A DNA stretch of 64,000 nt from Leuctra nigra (Eukaryota > Arthropoda > Insecta > Plecoptera > Leuctridae), in NCBI GenBank assembly GCA_934045905.1, contig OW203771.1, forward strand, positions 23,692,069 to 23,756,068, read 5' to 3'. Position numbers and translations under genes: made by a program. Below the pieces are notes generated by a model, which was given only the letters and a program-made list of their open reading frames with translations, searched no databases and was not told the origin of the DNA. This document shows positions 22,271 to 34,600 of the stretch, in pieces. The stretch's first letter is position 1. Each line of letters begins with the position of its first letter.

Positions 22271-22660
22271 TTAAGACGACTGGGTAGTGAGCGTGACCCT
22301 AAAGAGTTTTTTAATCGATTTTTATCAATATCTTTTACCAATGTAATTGTTAACAAAATAGGGCTTTGTACGAGTATTCAGAACAGTTCAATGAAAATAA
22401 TTCCATAGCTTGGAATGGTTTATTAGATTTACTTTGTCCTACAGACGTTTAGTGCCCGAAAATTAGTAATATTATGGCACTAAACATCTGTTGGACAAAA
22501 TAAAACTAATAGCTTATTCCATACTATTAAATTATTTTCATTTAACTGTTCTGAATACTCGTACAGAGCCCTATTTTGTTAACAATTACATTCGTAAAAG
22601 ATATTGATAAAAATCGATTAAAAAACTCTTCAGGCCACGCTCACTACTCAGCCCTCTTAA
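22271..22660. repeat. TTAA-flanked palindrome between SLC17 copies 2 and 3
   Basis: About 390 bp with inverted arms of about 170-190 bp (for example TTGTTAACAATTACA-type sequence on both sides of the centre near 22460). TTAA is present at both edges. No coding region. The structure fits a non-autonomous DNA element. Confidence 0.7.
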
Positions 22661-23277
22661 TATATTTAAAACACTTTCTTACAATGATTTTCGTTAGTTA
22701 ACTAAAGTTGTACGTGCTCTGTTGAACTTAGAGAACAGATTCTGATCAAAAGCTGAAACAGACAGTTCGTTTGCTAGCTTATTCCAGTTGCATGTTGTTA
22801 GTTGAATGCTTGAGAAACAAACAAAAGTGTGTAAGGAAATAATAATTAGATATAGATAATATTTTTTTTTAAATACTTCACTTTTAAAAATTCTTACTTA
22901 GCATGTTGGTTCAGGCGTATCAATAGCTCTGAACTTGCATTTAAGATTGTCGATTTCGATTCCCCTTGACCAACTCCTCCTGTCTATGGTTCTTTTTCTT
23001 AGTCGCTCGGTCGAAAGGCAAATTCTATAAATGTTTCTTACGTCCTACACACCTTCAATATTTATTTTTTAACTTGATCACTCAGTATTATTGAGTATAA
23101 ATATCAGATTAGGTTTGTAGTTTTAACTTGGCTGCGTAGAGTTAGCGACCTCTTTCCTATTACAATCTTTATCTTCAAGGTCGACGGTAGCACTTCAAGT
23201 GGCTATTTAGCGATAATTTGATTATAGTCGGTGATCAGCATTCTGAGCTGTGATAAGAAGGGTCAATAACAATTAAA

Positions 23278-26200
23278 ATGGCAAACGCAGATGATATTAT
23301 CAAAGAAGCTGTCTTCGTTGCTTCGCCGAAACCAGGTTAGCGAGCTCATTAGTTTACTGTAGGTGTGCAAGATGCGAGTCTGTGAAGTATTGTGACGAGT
23401 GTTTTAGTGTTTGGGGGGGGGGGGGGGGGGGGGGGGGGGTAGTCAACTTTGAAATATTCGCGCAAATAAGTGATACGAAGTGATCTTCTGACTATTTTGC
23501 TATTGGAAATTTTGTAGATGAACTTTTTCATTTTGACAGTTCGTGTTTACAAGTGCAGTGAAAAAGGAGAAAAAATTGAAATTGAAATTTTATGACAGGT
23601 TTACCTTTTAACAAGCAGATTTTTATACAGATGTGCCCCTGATATTCGCCCTGATCCGCCTAGAACTATTACCACATAATTCACCAGAGTGGTGTTCCTT
23701 ATTTTCTCGAAGTGTAATAAATGACACGTTCTCCCGGATTCCTGTATGTTCCAGACAAATGGTTCGGGACTCGCCACCTGCAATGCTGTCTCATGTTCCT
23801 GGGGATCCTGATTGCTTACTGTCAGCGAGTCAACCTGTCTGTATCAATAGTCGCTATGATAGACAATGAGACGGCTAACCCTAACTTTCCGGTAAGGAAC
23901 AAATACTTATACCAGGAAGAAAATGCATATATATCCTGTGATTGTTTACATGGAAGATTAGAAATATGGTTTGTACTTTCGTTCTTTACCGTATAAGTGC
24001 CAATGAAGTGTATTTTTTCCTCTATTTGTATTGGTAAAATTAACAAGTTGGATGAACATGCCATGAATTGGATAAGTCCACAGTGTTGTTTGGTGTAGTG
24101 AAACGACTTGACTTTACAAAGCACACGAAATGGAAATATGGTTATGTTCCACTACAACTGAGTCTTTTGAAACAGTTGAAACAGAATCTTCGGTAGAATG
24201 GAAGATTCGAATGATTAACATAAAATCCATTGTCTCGTTGGATCACTTACGGTATTTTAAAGGATAAACCAATATTGTCTCCAGGACTACGGCTGGGACG
24301 AGGCTACGAAGGGCTACATCTTGAGCTCCTTCTTCTGGGGCTACGTCGTCACTCAAATCCCCGGCGCTCTGCTATCTCGGGTCATCGGCCCCAAAACTCT
24401 TCTCTTCTTCTGTCTTGGAATATCTTCAATATTCTCCGTCATGACTCCTGGAGCCGCTGCATGGGGTGACTGGCAGTTGGTGTGCACTTTCAGAGTACTA
24501 CAGGGTCTCGCGCAGGTATGCCCTGATTAAGTTAGCTTTAAGCTCAAGCGTAAACTTTACATAACTCTAATGAGTAATGGAGTTGGCACGTGTCTTGAGA
24601 TTTGTTTCAGGGGCCAATGTTCCCGTGTACGCATTCGCAGCTGTCCAAATGGGCGCCTGCGTCAGAACGAGGCTTTCTGGCGGCTTTCGTCTATTGCGGT
24701 TCGTACAACTTGACCTTAAGTTATATCAACTTTTGTTATTACATCACGACTGAGTAGCGTGTGATTTTAAGGATGCATTTCAATGGAAGCATCCGTAGAC
24801 ACGTAGCGACCTTCAAACTATCGCAACATCTGTCTTTGTTTCAGGTATGACCTTGAGTAACATAGTCGCTCTGCCCCTGTGTGGTCTGTTGGCAACCTCC
24901 GCCGCCGGGTGGCCATCGACGTTCTATTTGTTCGGCGGCTTGGGACTCGGCTGGTCCCTGCTCTGGCTCGCACTCGGCTCCAACAGTCCGGAAGAGGATC
25001 GACTCATCTCCGTTCAGGAACGCGCCTACATCGAGGAATCGCTCAGGACTTCGGACAAACCCAGTCAGGTTGTTATTAAATCTAGATGGTCGAGTGTATT
25101 CATGCTCTGAGGATATGGATGGAGGTAAACGGTCACTGGCACACCTTCTATATGCATTGATTGTATGTCCTCAGTTTTTCCGTTGGACACATTCGGATTC
25201 TTTGAAAAATCCAATATTGAGGATTAGCCATGTTTAAGTGACAGGTTTGACGCGTCTCGAAATAAACATTGGCAACCTTGTAAGGCGAAGGGGTTGGAGA
25301 GTCATTAAACGGTCAGGTAGCTTGAAAAGAAGATTATGAGCTTAACTCTCGTACAATGAATGAATGCCCATTGTATCCTAGATAATGGAAAGACCAATGT
25401 GTCGCACCAAAAACTGTCGATAATATGTTCAATTTATCGTAGTTTACGACAAACCTGCCAGAACAGACCGACTTTAGGCTCTGAAGTTACTCAAAATTTG
25501 ATTATGATACATGCAATATACTTTTATACTACAAGGACATTGTCGTTCGTTTCCGATTGGATACAATGTCTGTACTGTGATCAATTTAGGACAGTTTTCT
25601 TCCCAAATCAATGAACATAATCTCTGCTTCCAGGCTCCTCCGCGGTCCACGCCGTGGCGCCCCCTGCTGATGTCACTTCCGGTGTGGGCGATCTGTGTTG
25701 CCAACATCGGAGGCGGTTGGGGCCACTGGACAATGATGACGCAGATACCGTCCTTTATGTACGCAGTGCTTGGTTTTAATCTGAAAGCGGTGGGTCATTT
25801 TCTACTTTATTTGTAAACACGAGAGTTACATTAATGTAGATCCTGCTCGTTATGTCAAGTTGATTTGTCACCGCAAAACACATGCTATCTACTTTACTTG
25901 TTACATAACTGTTTGGTCTGAAGCATGATCTTCGTCGTTGTTTTACGTTTGAACTGTAAACAGAACGGCGTGCTGTCAGCTGTTCCGTACTTGGCCAGTT
26001 TCCTCCTTGGCTTCGGCTTCAGTCTCATATCGGATCACATCATCAACAAGAAAACTCTCACGAGAACCACATCACGCAAAGTCTTCACTGGGATTGGTGA
26101 GGAATTTGACTTTTATTTTTAATATTTAGCTTTCTAAATAAATCTTTCCAAGGCAACAGTCCTTCAGAATTGCCACTCCATCTATGTTACTTAAAGAAGT

Positions 26201-27534
26201 CACCGATGAGGTATGAAGGGTGGTAGTACGGCGTTGATACCACCATGCAAATAAGAACTTAAATGTTTTCTAGTCAGAAAAGTCCAACGTAATACCATCA
26301 TGCCTCTAGGAGTTTAATTTTAAAGTAGTTTACCATACCGTTCAGTACGTTTAGTACGTTCAACATAGTTCAGTTACGAAATGCTCTCTTGGTTAATTAT
26401 CTTATCATTTCGGATGTTCGGATTCACACGAACATGTACAACGGAGCTTCGAAAGGAAGGGAAAGGTTTACAAGTCAAGTCAGGTTTATGGTTAATGTAT
26501 ACCAGTACAGTCACCGCAATCTGTCCTGATGGATTCATTACCCGAACTTAGGTACGCAGTAAAAGTAATTTTATAGTTGAATATAAAAAACATCGACCAA
26601 ATATAGTGAATCACAGAAAGGGTACGCTATAAGGACCATCATCACATATTCTAGTGATTGTACACACAAATCCTATTTCTCCCCCACCAGGAATGTTCAC
26701 CCAAGGCTTGTCGCTGATCGGCGTGAGCTACAGTGTCGACAACACACTGTCAGTTGTGCTTCTTACTGTCGCCGTGGGAGTCGGCAGCGCCACCACAGTA
26801 GGATTCTTCGTCAATCCCATGGACTTAGCGCCAAACTTTGCCGGAACCTTGATGGGAATCTCTAACACTGTTGCCAATATAATGGGCATCCTCGCCCCAC
26901 TTGCAGTAGGCGCCATTGTCATCGACAGCGTGAGTACCTTCATTGTTCTCAGACAAAAAAATCTTTCATTCTTTCATTAAATCTAATGACAGGTTCTCCA
27001 CCTATGGTTATTTAAGGGTTTTGTTAAGGTGGTTAAAGATCTTAGGTTATCCTTTCTTTAATAATGGTTTTAACAGAGTTTACGATATGATACCTTTTAT
27101 GACAATCGAGAAACTGGCCTTAAATTAATGTACAAGATCGTTTTACTATGTTGTCTACACCAAAGTAACGAAGCAAAGCTGATTGCATGCTCTGAAAGAT
27201 ATTACCGTTTATCCATTGGTATGCTTTTGAATTCCTCATTATTAGGTAGATATAATTTCAAATTGTTCTAACCTTGTTCGTGTGTTTCCGGCAGTCTTCG
27301 GTCGAGCAGTGGAGGACCGTGTTCTTCATAGCAGCTGGCTTGTACTTGTTCTCGGGAGCGTTCTACATCTTATTCGGCAGTGCTGAAGTACAGTGGTGGA
27401 ACGATCACGTGACACGACCGTCTGACAAAGCGTTCAGCATCGACACAGAGAAGAACGACATCAACAATGTGAACAACGTCAATGGCGTGAACAATGTCAA
27501 CGGGGGGAATAATGTCAACGAGAAGGAAGACTAG
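23278..27534 (+). CDS. SLC17-family MFS transporter, tandem copy 3
   Basis: Third paralogue and the most compact. Exons: 23278-23335, about 23737-23891, 24285-24515, 24611-24698, 24845-25068, 25634-25789, 25964-26096, 26691-26929, 27295-27534. All junctions except the exon 2 acceptor are canonical, and intron phases match the other copies. Product is about 507 aa. It starts MANADD, diverged from the MSEEDD of copies 1 and 2, but keeps the FVASPKP end of exon 1. It has the ancestral-looking TQIPGALL in exon 3 (TPIPG or TPLPG in the others), and NPMD instead of NHMD in exon 8. The C-terminal tail is longer and contains an Asn/Val-rich repeat before the final acidic residues. An ATG at 23721 would give an alternative N-terminus (MTRSPGFLYV) if exon 1 is not used. 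Intact and probably functional. Confidence 0.9.
23414..23440 (+). repeat. Poly-G tract in SLC17 copy 3 intron 1
   Basis: A run of about 26 G with no interruption. Runs like this form G-quadruplexes and are prone to length error in assembly. Confidence 0.9.
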
Positions 27535-29468
27535 AAGTATGATCATTGTCATCAAATTAATTATGATGAAAAAACATGATTTGGGAAATGGGTTTCCTAG
27601 AACCTTCAGAATTTTCCTTCTTGCAAATTTCAGCTGAACCGAGTCATATTAGTTAATTTGATTGGTCGGCAAACAGCTTTAAATAGCCGTAAATCCGAAG
27701 CTATATGACTGCGGTCTTCGGTGACCTTACTTTCTTGATCCCAGAAAAAAACACTCCGTGTAAAAAATACAGCAAAAAAACACCACTGAAAAGAATATAT
27801 CAAAAAAGGAGTAAAGTCAATGACATTTCTAAATTTCGTATCTTTGAAGTAAAAATACATGTAGCCGAGAAATACTTCAAAAAATTACTTGGCATATCGT
27901 TTTTTAAAGACATTTTTCTATTCATAAGTATGCCTCTCATATACTAGCGCACTGTAATTCGAAACTTGAATAATATGGACACATCTTTTCAATTAAATAT
28001 TAAACACAATGTCTCTTTAAAAAATGTTATTGTAAGTTTGTAAAAATCATCACAAAAAATATCGACAAGTACACTTTTCACCTGAAAATTAACATTTTCA
28101 TTCAAAAAATATCAAATTGAAATTTCATGTGACGTTTTGGCGGGAAAATCTATGTGTGACGTATGAGAGCCCGGTTATGTAATTACTAACTCCACAACAA
28201 TGTGTTACCATGGTGAATACATTGTTGCCATGGCAATGCTGAGCCCCATGACGTCAATGCTAATATTAGTTTTAAAAAATGATTTCTATCAATCTTTCTG
28301 TATCAATTACCTGAAATAATAATGTGTTGTTTGTATCCTAGACATGTATACTTTCAATATTTTACTTTTTTTAAATCCATTCTACAACTTAATAGAGTTC
28401 CCTATATTGTATGTAGTAATACACTACTATACATAACGTGAAAAATAAGTTTATTCCACACCTTAGGCTCCATTACTTACAAAATGAATAACTACTTGAA
28501 TTTAAATTCTGCAAGTGGTTATCAAGTACATTCCCAGCCCAAAGGAATATGATACACAATGTAAACACATTTGTTTTTTGTTTGAGGGGAGGTATAGTCA
28601 CGAAGAATTTTTGATTTCAAGATTTTTTTATTTCATATTATTTGTCTTTAGGTTTATTCTAACAGTTTAATATCAGCCTAATTATATTATCCCTCGTTCT
28701 AAATTTGAAAAAAAAAAAATTTCAAGTGCCTTCTCCGGCTATTCTAAAAGCATTGTGAAACTGCAATTATGCGTATCTCAAAATTATACATTTAAAAGTG
28801 TAGGCGCATATATTTGAAACTCTAATAGACAGCGTCCTGAATTTTTTGTGTTGCTTCATTATAGCATAAACTTCAAGATAGACTAAAATAAACCTTCTGG
28901 GTCTATAATATCTTGCCTTTAATAAATGTTTCATTCAATACAAATTTGTCAGTCAACTATGTTCTCTAATTAATTAATTTTAAAAAACTATAAAAGTGTC
29001 ATGTTTGGTTTTATATAGTCTATTTCATTATTTATAGTTGTTTCTACAACATATAAAAATTTCAAACCTGTACCTCTCAAGGTTGCCAAGAAAAATGTTC
29101 CTAAAAACTGTCCCAATTTAACATGGCAAAATCTTTGTAAAAAAAATTATACAAAAATGTAACGTATTATACAAAGTTCAACCAAACAACATAAACAAGG
29201 GCTACGCTAAATGTCTTAACCGGCTTGACGGGACTGCCGCAATTATTTTCATTCAAGTGGTCTGGGCAGCTGTTTTAAAATGCATTGTTATATGAGTGGG
29301 AAATACAGCAATGTATTGTAAACAAAATCAATACTATCTCAAGAACTAATCTGTGATAATGCATTACATCAATTCTCATTCCTGATCACTCCCTATCGGT
29401 GTTTACGAATACAATTTTAAACACAATAATAAGTTTTGAAGTGGCGACCGGTCTACTGACCTTAGGTG
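27535..29468. other. Intergenic DNA after SLC17 copy 3
   Basis: AT-rich, no gene recognised. A decayed relative of the family A palindrome lies at about 27745-27910 (AACACTCCGTGTAAAAAATA near its start). The rest shows only short A/T runs. Confidence 0.4.
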
Positions 29469-30008
29469 TTAAGGTGCTGCAAACTCGAGCGATTTTGCTG
29501 CTTTTTGTAGACACTTTTTGCGACACGATTGGAGACGAAATGGGTAGACCAAATTATTTAAAATTTTAATCGTGATTTGATAAAAGACAAACTTAGGGTT
29601 ATCCCTTGGTACATTTTTAATTTTTTGTTTCGTTAATAATTAGTAATAATTAGTGGATTTTTTGTGAAAAATTAGCTATTTTCTTGTCTCCCTGGGCGCC
29701 GTATAAAATTAAATTTCAAAAATGTGCCAAGGGATAACCCTAAGTTTGTCTTTCATCTAATCATGATTAAAATTTAAGCTCAATTGGTTTACGGGTTTGG
29801 TCCCCAATCGTATCGCAAATTTCATTGTTTTGCGCGGTTTTGTTGAATAACCGGTGCCTAATTAACGATGCAATAAGCAAAAATGAAAAAGTGCTACTAA
29901 TATACAATCAGACCGATCATGTGAACATCCTGTAAAAGTTACACTCACTTATGAAACAATTTTTCTCTCTCAATTTTCTAAAACGGTCGAGCGCTAGTAT
30001 CACCTTAA
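29469..30008. mobile_element. TTAA-flanked MITE (family D), intact copy D1
   Basis: 540 bp from TTAA to TTAA. The left end is TTAAGGTGCTGCAAACTCGA and the right end reads TTAAGGTGATACTAGCGCTC in reverse. An internal inverted pair (AAACTTAGGGTTATCCC and its complement) lies at about 29590 and 29735. Other copies are at 32768-33386, 37903-39247 and from 53909. TTAA targets are characteristic of piggyBac transposons; no transposase is present. Confidence 0.75.
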
Positions 30009-30029
30009 TAGGTGATGAAAGTTAGAATC

Positions 30030-31345
30030 CTCATAAAAAACACTCCGTGTAAAAATACCAGCTAAGCCTCTTCTACTATAAAAATTAGAAGAAATCTAAA
30101 TATTCAGCACTGAAAAGTAGTGATATCAAAAAATGGGCCAAGTAAAAACTTAATTTTTAAAACCAAAATATACTTGGCGCATCGTGTATATAAATAGTAA
30201 AAAGCATATGCCAAAAATCAAATGTACCTTAATATTTATAATATATCTATAATGCCCTTAAAAACGATGCGCCAAGTATATTTTGGTTTTTAAAATTAAG
30301 TTTTGACTTGTCCCATTTTTTGATATTACTACTTTTCAGTGCTGAATTTTTAGATTTCTTCTATTTTTTATAGTTGAAGAGACTTGGCTGGTATTTTTAC
30401 ACGGATTGATTTTTATGGGGATACCTATCACAATTTTTTTTTAGTTTATTTACACAACTTGTAACACATATCGGAGCAACAATGACTTATTCCTTAAAAA
30501 AAAATACGCCATTTCCAAATTGGTTACTACGAAAAATTGTGCTTGGTGCTAAATATAAGCTTAAAGTGATATTCCATGAAGAATTGCGAAAGCATCGTTC
30601 CAATCGGTCCAGCCGTTTTCGAGATATGGCATCACTTCCGGTTTTCAAAATGGCGGCTGAAATTACTGCCCCCTAAAATTTATTTATATAAATGTTATGT
30701 GTCATTATAAGCCTTCTGAATATGTAGTTCATGTAGTAAGAGTTGATTTAAGTCTAATTCTTCATTTTTTTGACGTCAGTTCCGGTTTCGCTAAAAGTAC
30801 ATTTCTACTTCAACAATTTATATTCCATATAGATGACTATTTGAATCATTTGGCCCTAGTTTCATTCCGATAGGTCTATCCGTTTTCGAGATATGACGTC
30901 ACTTCCGGTTTTAAAATGGTGGCTTCCGGTTGGTTTTATAAAAAGGCACCTCGGACGCCAAAAGTGCACATGTGGTAAAAATTTCAGATCGATCGGTTTA
31001 GCCGTTTAGGCTGTGGCCCTGTCAATAGGGTTTCCTGATATCATCATCACATCATCATCATCATCTGAAGAAGAAAAAGCGGTGTAATTTCACTGTTTTC
31101 ACGGCCCTCTGGTTCGCAAATGGCATAACATGTTTTTCCTAAATTTGGTATATGTGGTGGTCGAAATTTAGATATTTCGCAACAATGTGAGATTTTCCAA
31201 TTTAAGATCTAGTAGACCGAAACTGCCATGTTGTTGCTTACAGTAAAAGTGGTTGGTCTGCTCCTCAGTTTATTAGGCATTTACGTTATGTTAAGTGAGT
31301 GTGAGTGTACAGTACGACTTGGCTGGGTGGAGTGACCGCTCCTCT
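30030..31345 (+). mobile_element. Family A element, full-length copy A2
   Basis: A palindromic head (30030-30421) followed by the body with ATGGCGGC / CACTTCCGGTTT units and the terminal GAGTGACCGCTCC. Same order and length as the copy at 59989-61303. No coding region. It serves as the empty-site reference for insertions into copies A3 and A5. Confidence 0.75.
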
Positions 31346-31659
31346 AGATACTTTTTTTATATTGTCTGCTTTACACAAATCAAATACTAATTATTAAAAA
31401 TGGTAGTGATTAGTGTCAGGTAAGATCAGAAAAGAAAAGATTTCCAGGATAACCTGTCCTTTAACATGTATGTGTTGTCATTGTTGTCATGGAAACCGAA
31501 TCGGCCTCTCGGAACATCATGAATAATACAATGAAAATGTGTTCGTGTTTCTTACTTTTCCAAGGAAATCTTAAAATCGATGTTAGACTTTGAGTCGTTT
31601 CAGTCCCATTGAGTCGCAGTAGAGTGAGACACATAGTGTTATTCTTACCGTGTTCCAAT

Positions 31660-34600
31660 ATGTCAGACAAAGACAACAGCAATGATCCAGGCTCAGGAGA
31701 TGTGGAGATGAACAAAGAGAGGGAGTGGACTGTATTCCATCCCATAGTCAAGGTCATGGATGGAGCAGGTGACTTTCATTTCTAATTGCAACTAAAAGTC
31801 AATGCATTTGGAATATTTGATTTTACTTAAAAGTTGGCAACATAAAATATGTTGAGTCAAAATATTTTTGAATATTCCAACTTTAATGTTAATCAAAGTT
31901 CGAAGCCATCATCGACTGAATTCGTTACCATTTAATTTGAAATTGCAACATCAATCCGAAGTCCTATTCTGTAACGTTACAATTCCCGATTCTATTGGAA
32001 TCCGATTCACTAATTGAAGAGCTTCCCGAAACAAGGCTGAATGTGACACATTTTTCAAAACGCGTCTTTTGTTTTAAAAGGATGCATATCCATATATCCG
32101 TAAGCTGGGGCAATCTTAGTTCGAAATATTGAACCTTTCCCCTCTAAAAGAAGAATTGAAATCTCTGGTTAACATTGGTGGCTTATCTGGTGTTGGTTGG
32201 TTTTTAGTTGTTCCTGAACAATTTAAGAAATGTCAAATTCACCCTTGTTCCGGGGAGCGAGAATGGAAACGACAAAGAGTTGCTTATGGGAGAAGCAGCT
32301 GATTGAGCTGATTTGCTTGCTGTGCAGTCAGATGCGCATACGTTTTACTGGGCAGCCTCAGAAATAAAACTCTCTATGGGAAAACAAATTCTAGCTTGAG
32401 AAAATTTAAGCTGGGCAACTTAAATAAAAAATAACTCTATGGTTAGGCAGAATTAAAACTTGTGAAAATGCAATATAAAAAGTGAGACCGCGGCAGGATT
32501 CGAACCGACGTCCTTTTGCACCACAGGCCAATGCTTTACCAACTGAGCTATTGGGTCTGCGATGTCTACATGGTTCATAATATACACAGCTTACGCGCAT
32601 TCAACAGCGCAGCGGAGCATCTCAGTGGTATAGCCGATTCTCCCATAAGCAACTCTTTGTCGTTTCCATTCTCGCTTACGGCGAGCTCTTCAATTGTTGA
32701 TTAACATTGCGCCGGATATTATTGTGAAATAGAGAGCCTAGGCGTCTATTAGTTGAATGACAACTCGGTAAGCTGCTGCAAGCGCGAGCGATTTTGCCGC
32801 GTTTTGCAGGCACTTTTTTGGATACGATTGGAGACAAAATGGGTTGACGAAATGATTTCAAATTTTAACTATGTTTAGATAAAAGACAAACTTAGAGTTA
32901 ATTCTTGGTAGATTTTTAATTTTTTGTTTCGTTAATTAGTTATAATTAGTAGATTTTTGGTGAAAAATTGTCTATTTTCTTGACTCAATGGGTGCCGTAT
33001 GAAATTTAATTAAAATAATGTGGTAAGTGCTTACCCTAAGTTTGCCTTTTATCTGATCATGATTAAAATTTGAGATCAATTGGTTATCGGGTTTGGTCTC
33101 CAATCGTATCGGAAATTGCATAGTTTTGCGCGTATTTTTTAAAACCGCGCCTAATTAACAATAAAAGAAAAGAAGCAAAAAATAAAATGTTCTACTAATA
33201 TACAATCAGACTGATCATGTGAACATCCTTTCTAAGTTACACCCACTTATGAAACAATTTTTCTCTCTCAATGTAATATGTGTTTTTATTATATTTGTAC
33301 TTGTGGGCTTGCCCGTTACAAATAAAGGATTAATAATAATAATAATAATAATTTTCTAAAACGGCCGAGCGTTTGTATCACTTTAACCCACACAGTTCAA
33401 TCATCCGGCCTTCACCTTGGCTTGCCATGTTATCGAATCACTCGAGATAGACTTATTTCAAAATTAGTGTTCTAAAGTTAGGCACACAAACAGGAATCAA
33501 TGAACTTACCCCCCCCCCCCCCCCGCCCGCCAAAAAACCACTTTGAGCACTAATGCTCAAAGTTGGACAATATTTAGTGAACCTCTAAAAATCATTTGAG
33601 AATTAGTGCTTGATAAATTGTCGACTTATTAACGTATTAATTTGTGGGGGGGGGGGGGGGGGGGGTCAAGTTCACGCTGTGGCCACTTAGAGCACTAATA
33701 GCTGCATTATTATATAACATATGTGCCTACTTATTTTAAAGCATTTTCCTAATATAATTCACTTCTTGTCCCCTCACTCTAATCCTGCTCCGATCCATAA
33801 CATTTGCCTTTCTCTCCATGACTAACACCTCGCTCTCCTCCAGCCTTATCTTCAAACCAACTCTTCTGTCACTATTACTTCATTCTAAACCTTCTTCTGA
33901 ATCTCCTCGCTACTCTCACCCCATACCATGATTTCGTCAGCGTCGAATATAGTTCTTGTGTCTTCTCCTCTCGGTTCCACTCTTCTCAACATTTCATCCA
34001 TTACCATAAGAAATAATGTTGGTGACAACACACTTCCTGTACCAAATAGAATCCATTCTGATCTCCCAACATCAGTTTGCACACAACTTTAACTGACCCT
34101 GTACACACTTTTTGTCTTGTCAACATTTTGAAGTCTCGTGTTATTTCTCACACCCGCAATATCGGTAAACGATCACACGCCTTTTCCAAATCAAGAAAAA
34201 CTATTTTCAGAGGTAATCTGCGAAAAAACAACGCGCACCCCGACTGGGAATCGAACCCAGATCCTTCGGATTTACAGCCCTATGATTAACCATTAAGCTA
34301 CCGGGGCGCATCAGCTTAATGGTTACAGCATAGGGCCGGAAACCCGAAGGATCTTGGTTCGATTCCCAGTCGGGGTGCGCGTTTTTATTTCGCAGGTTTC
34401 CTCTGAAACACCATCCCTAAGTGAAAGATTCTTAATTTCCATCATTATCAAAAACATTTTTTTTATTCATTTACTTCCCATCTTCTCACTACAAACAATG
34501 CATCTATCGTCGATCTCCTCTTCTGAAATTCGCAATGTCGCCTCATTGTTAAAGACGTATTCCAGTAATACAAAGTGAACATACATGTAAAATAGGAAAT

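Noticed and set aside
22153..22356. 67-codon minus-strand frame rich in Arg and Lys
   Set aside because: It overlaps the arm of the palindrome at 22271-22660 and shows no domain I can name.
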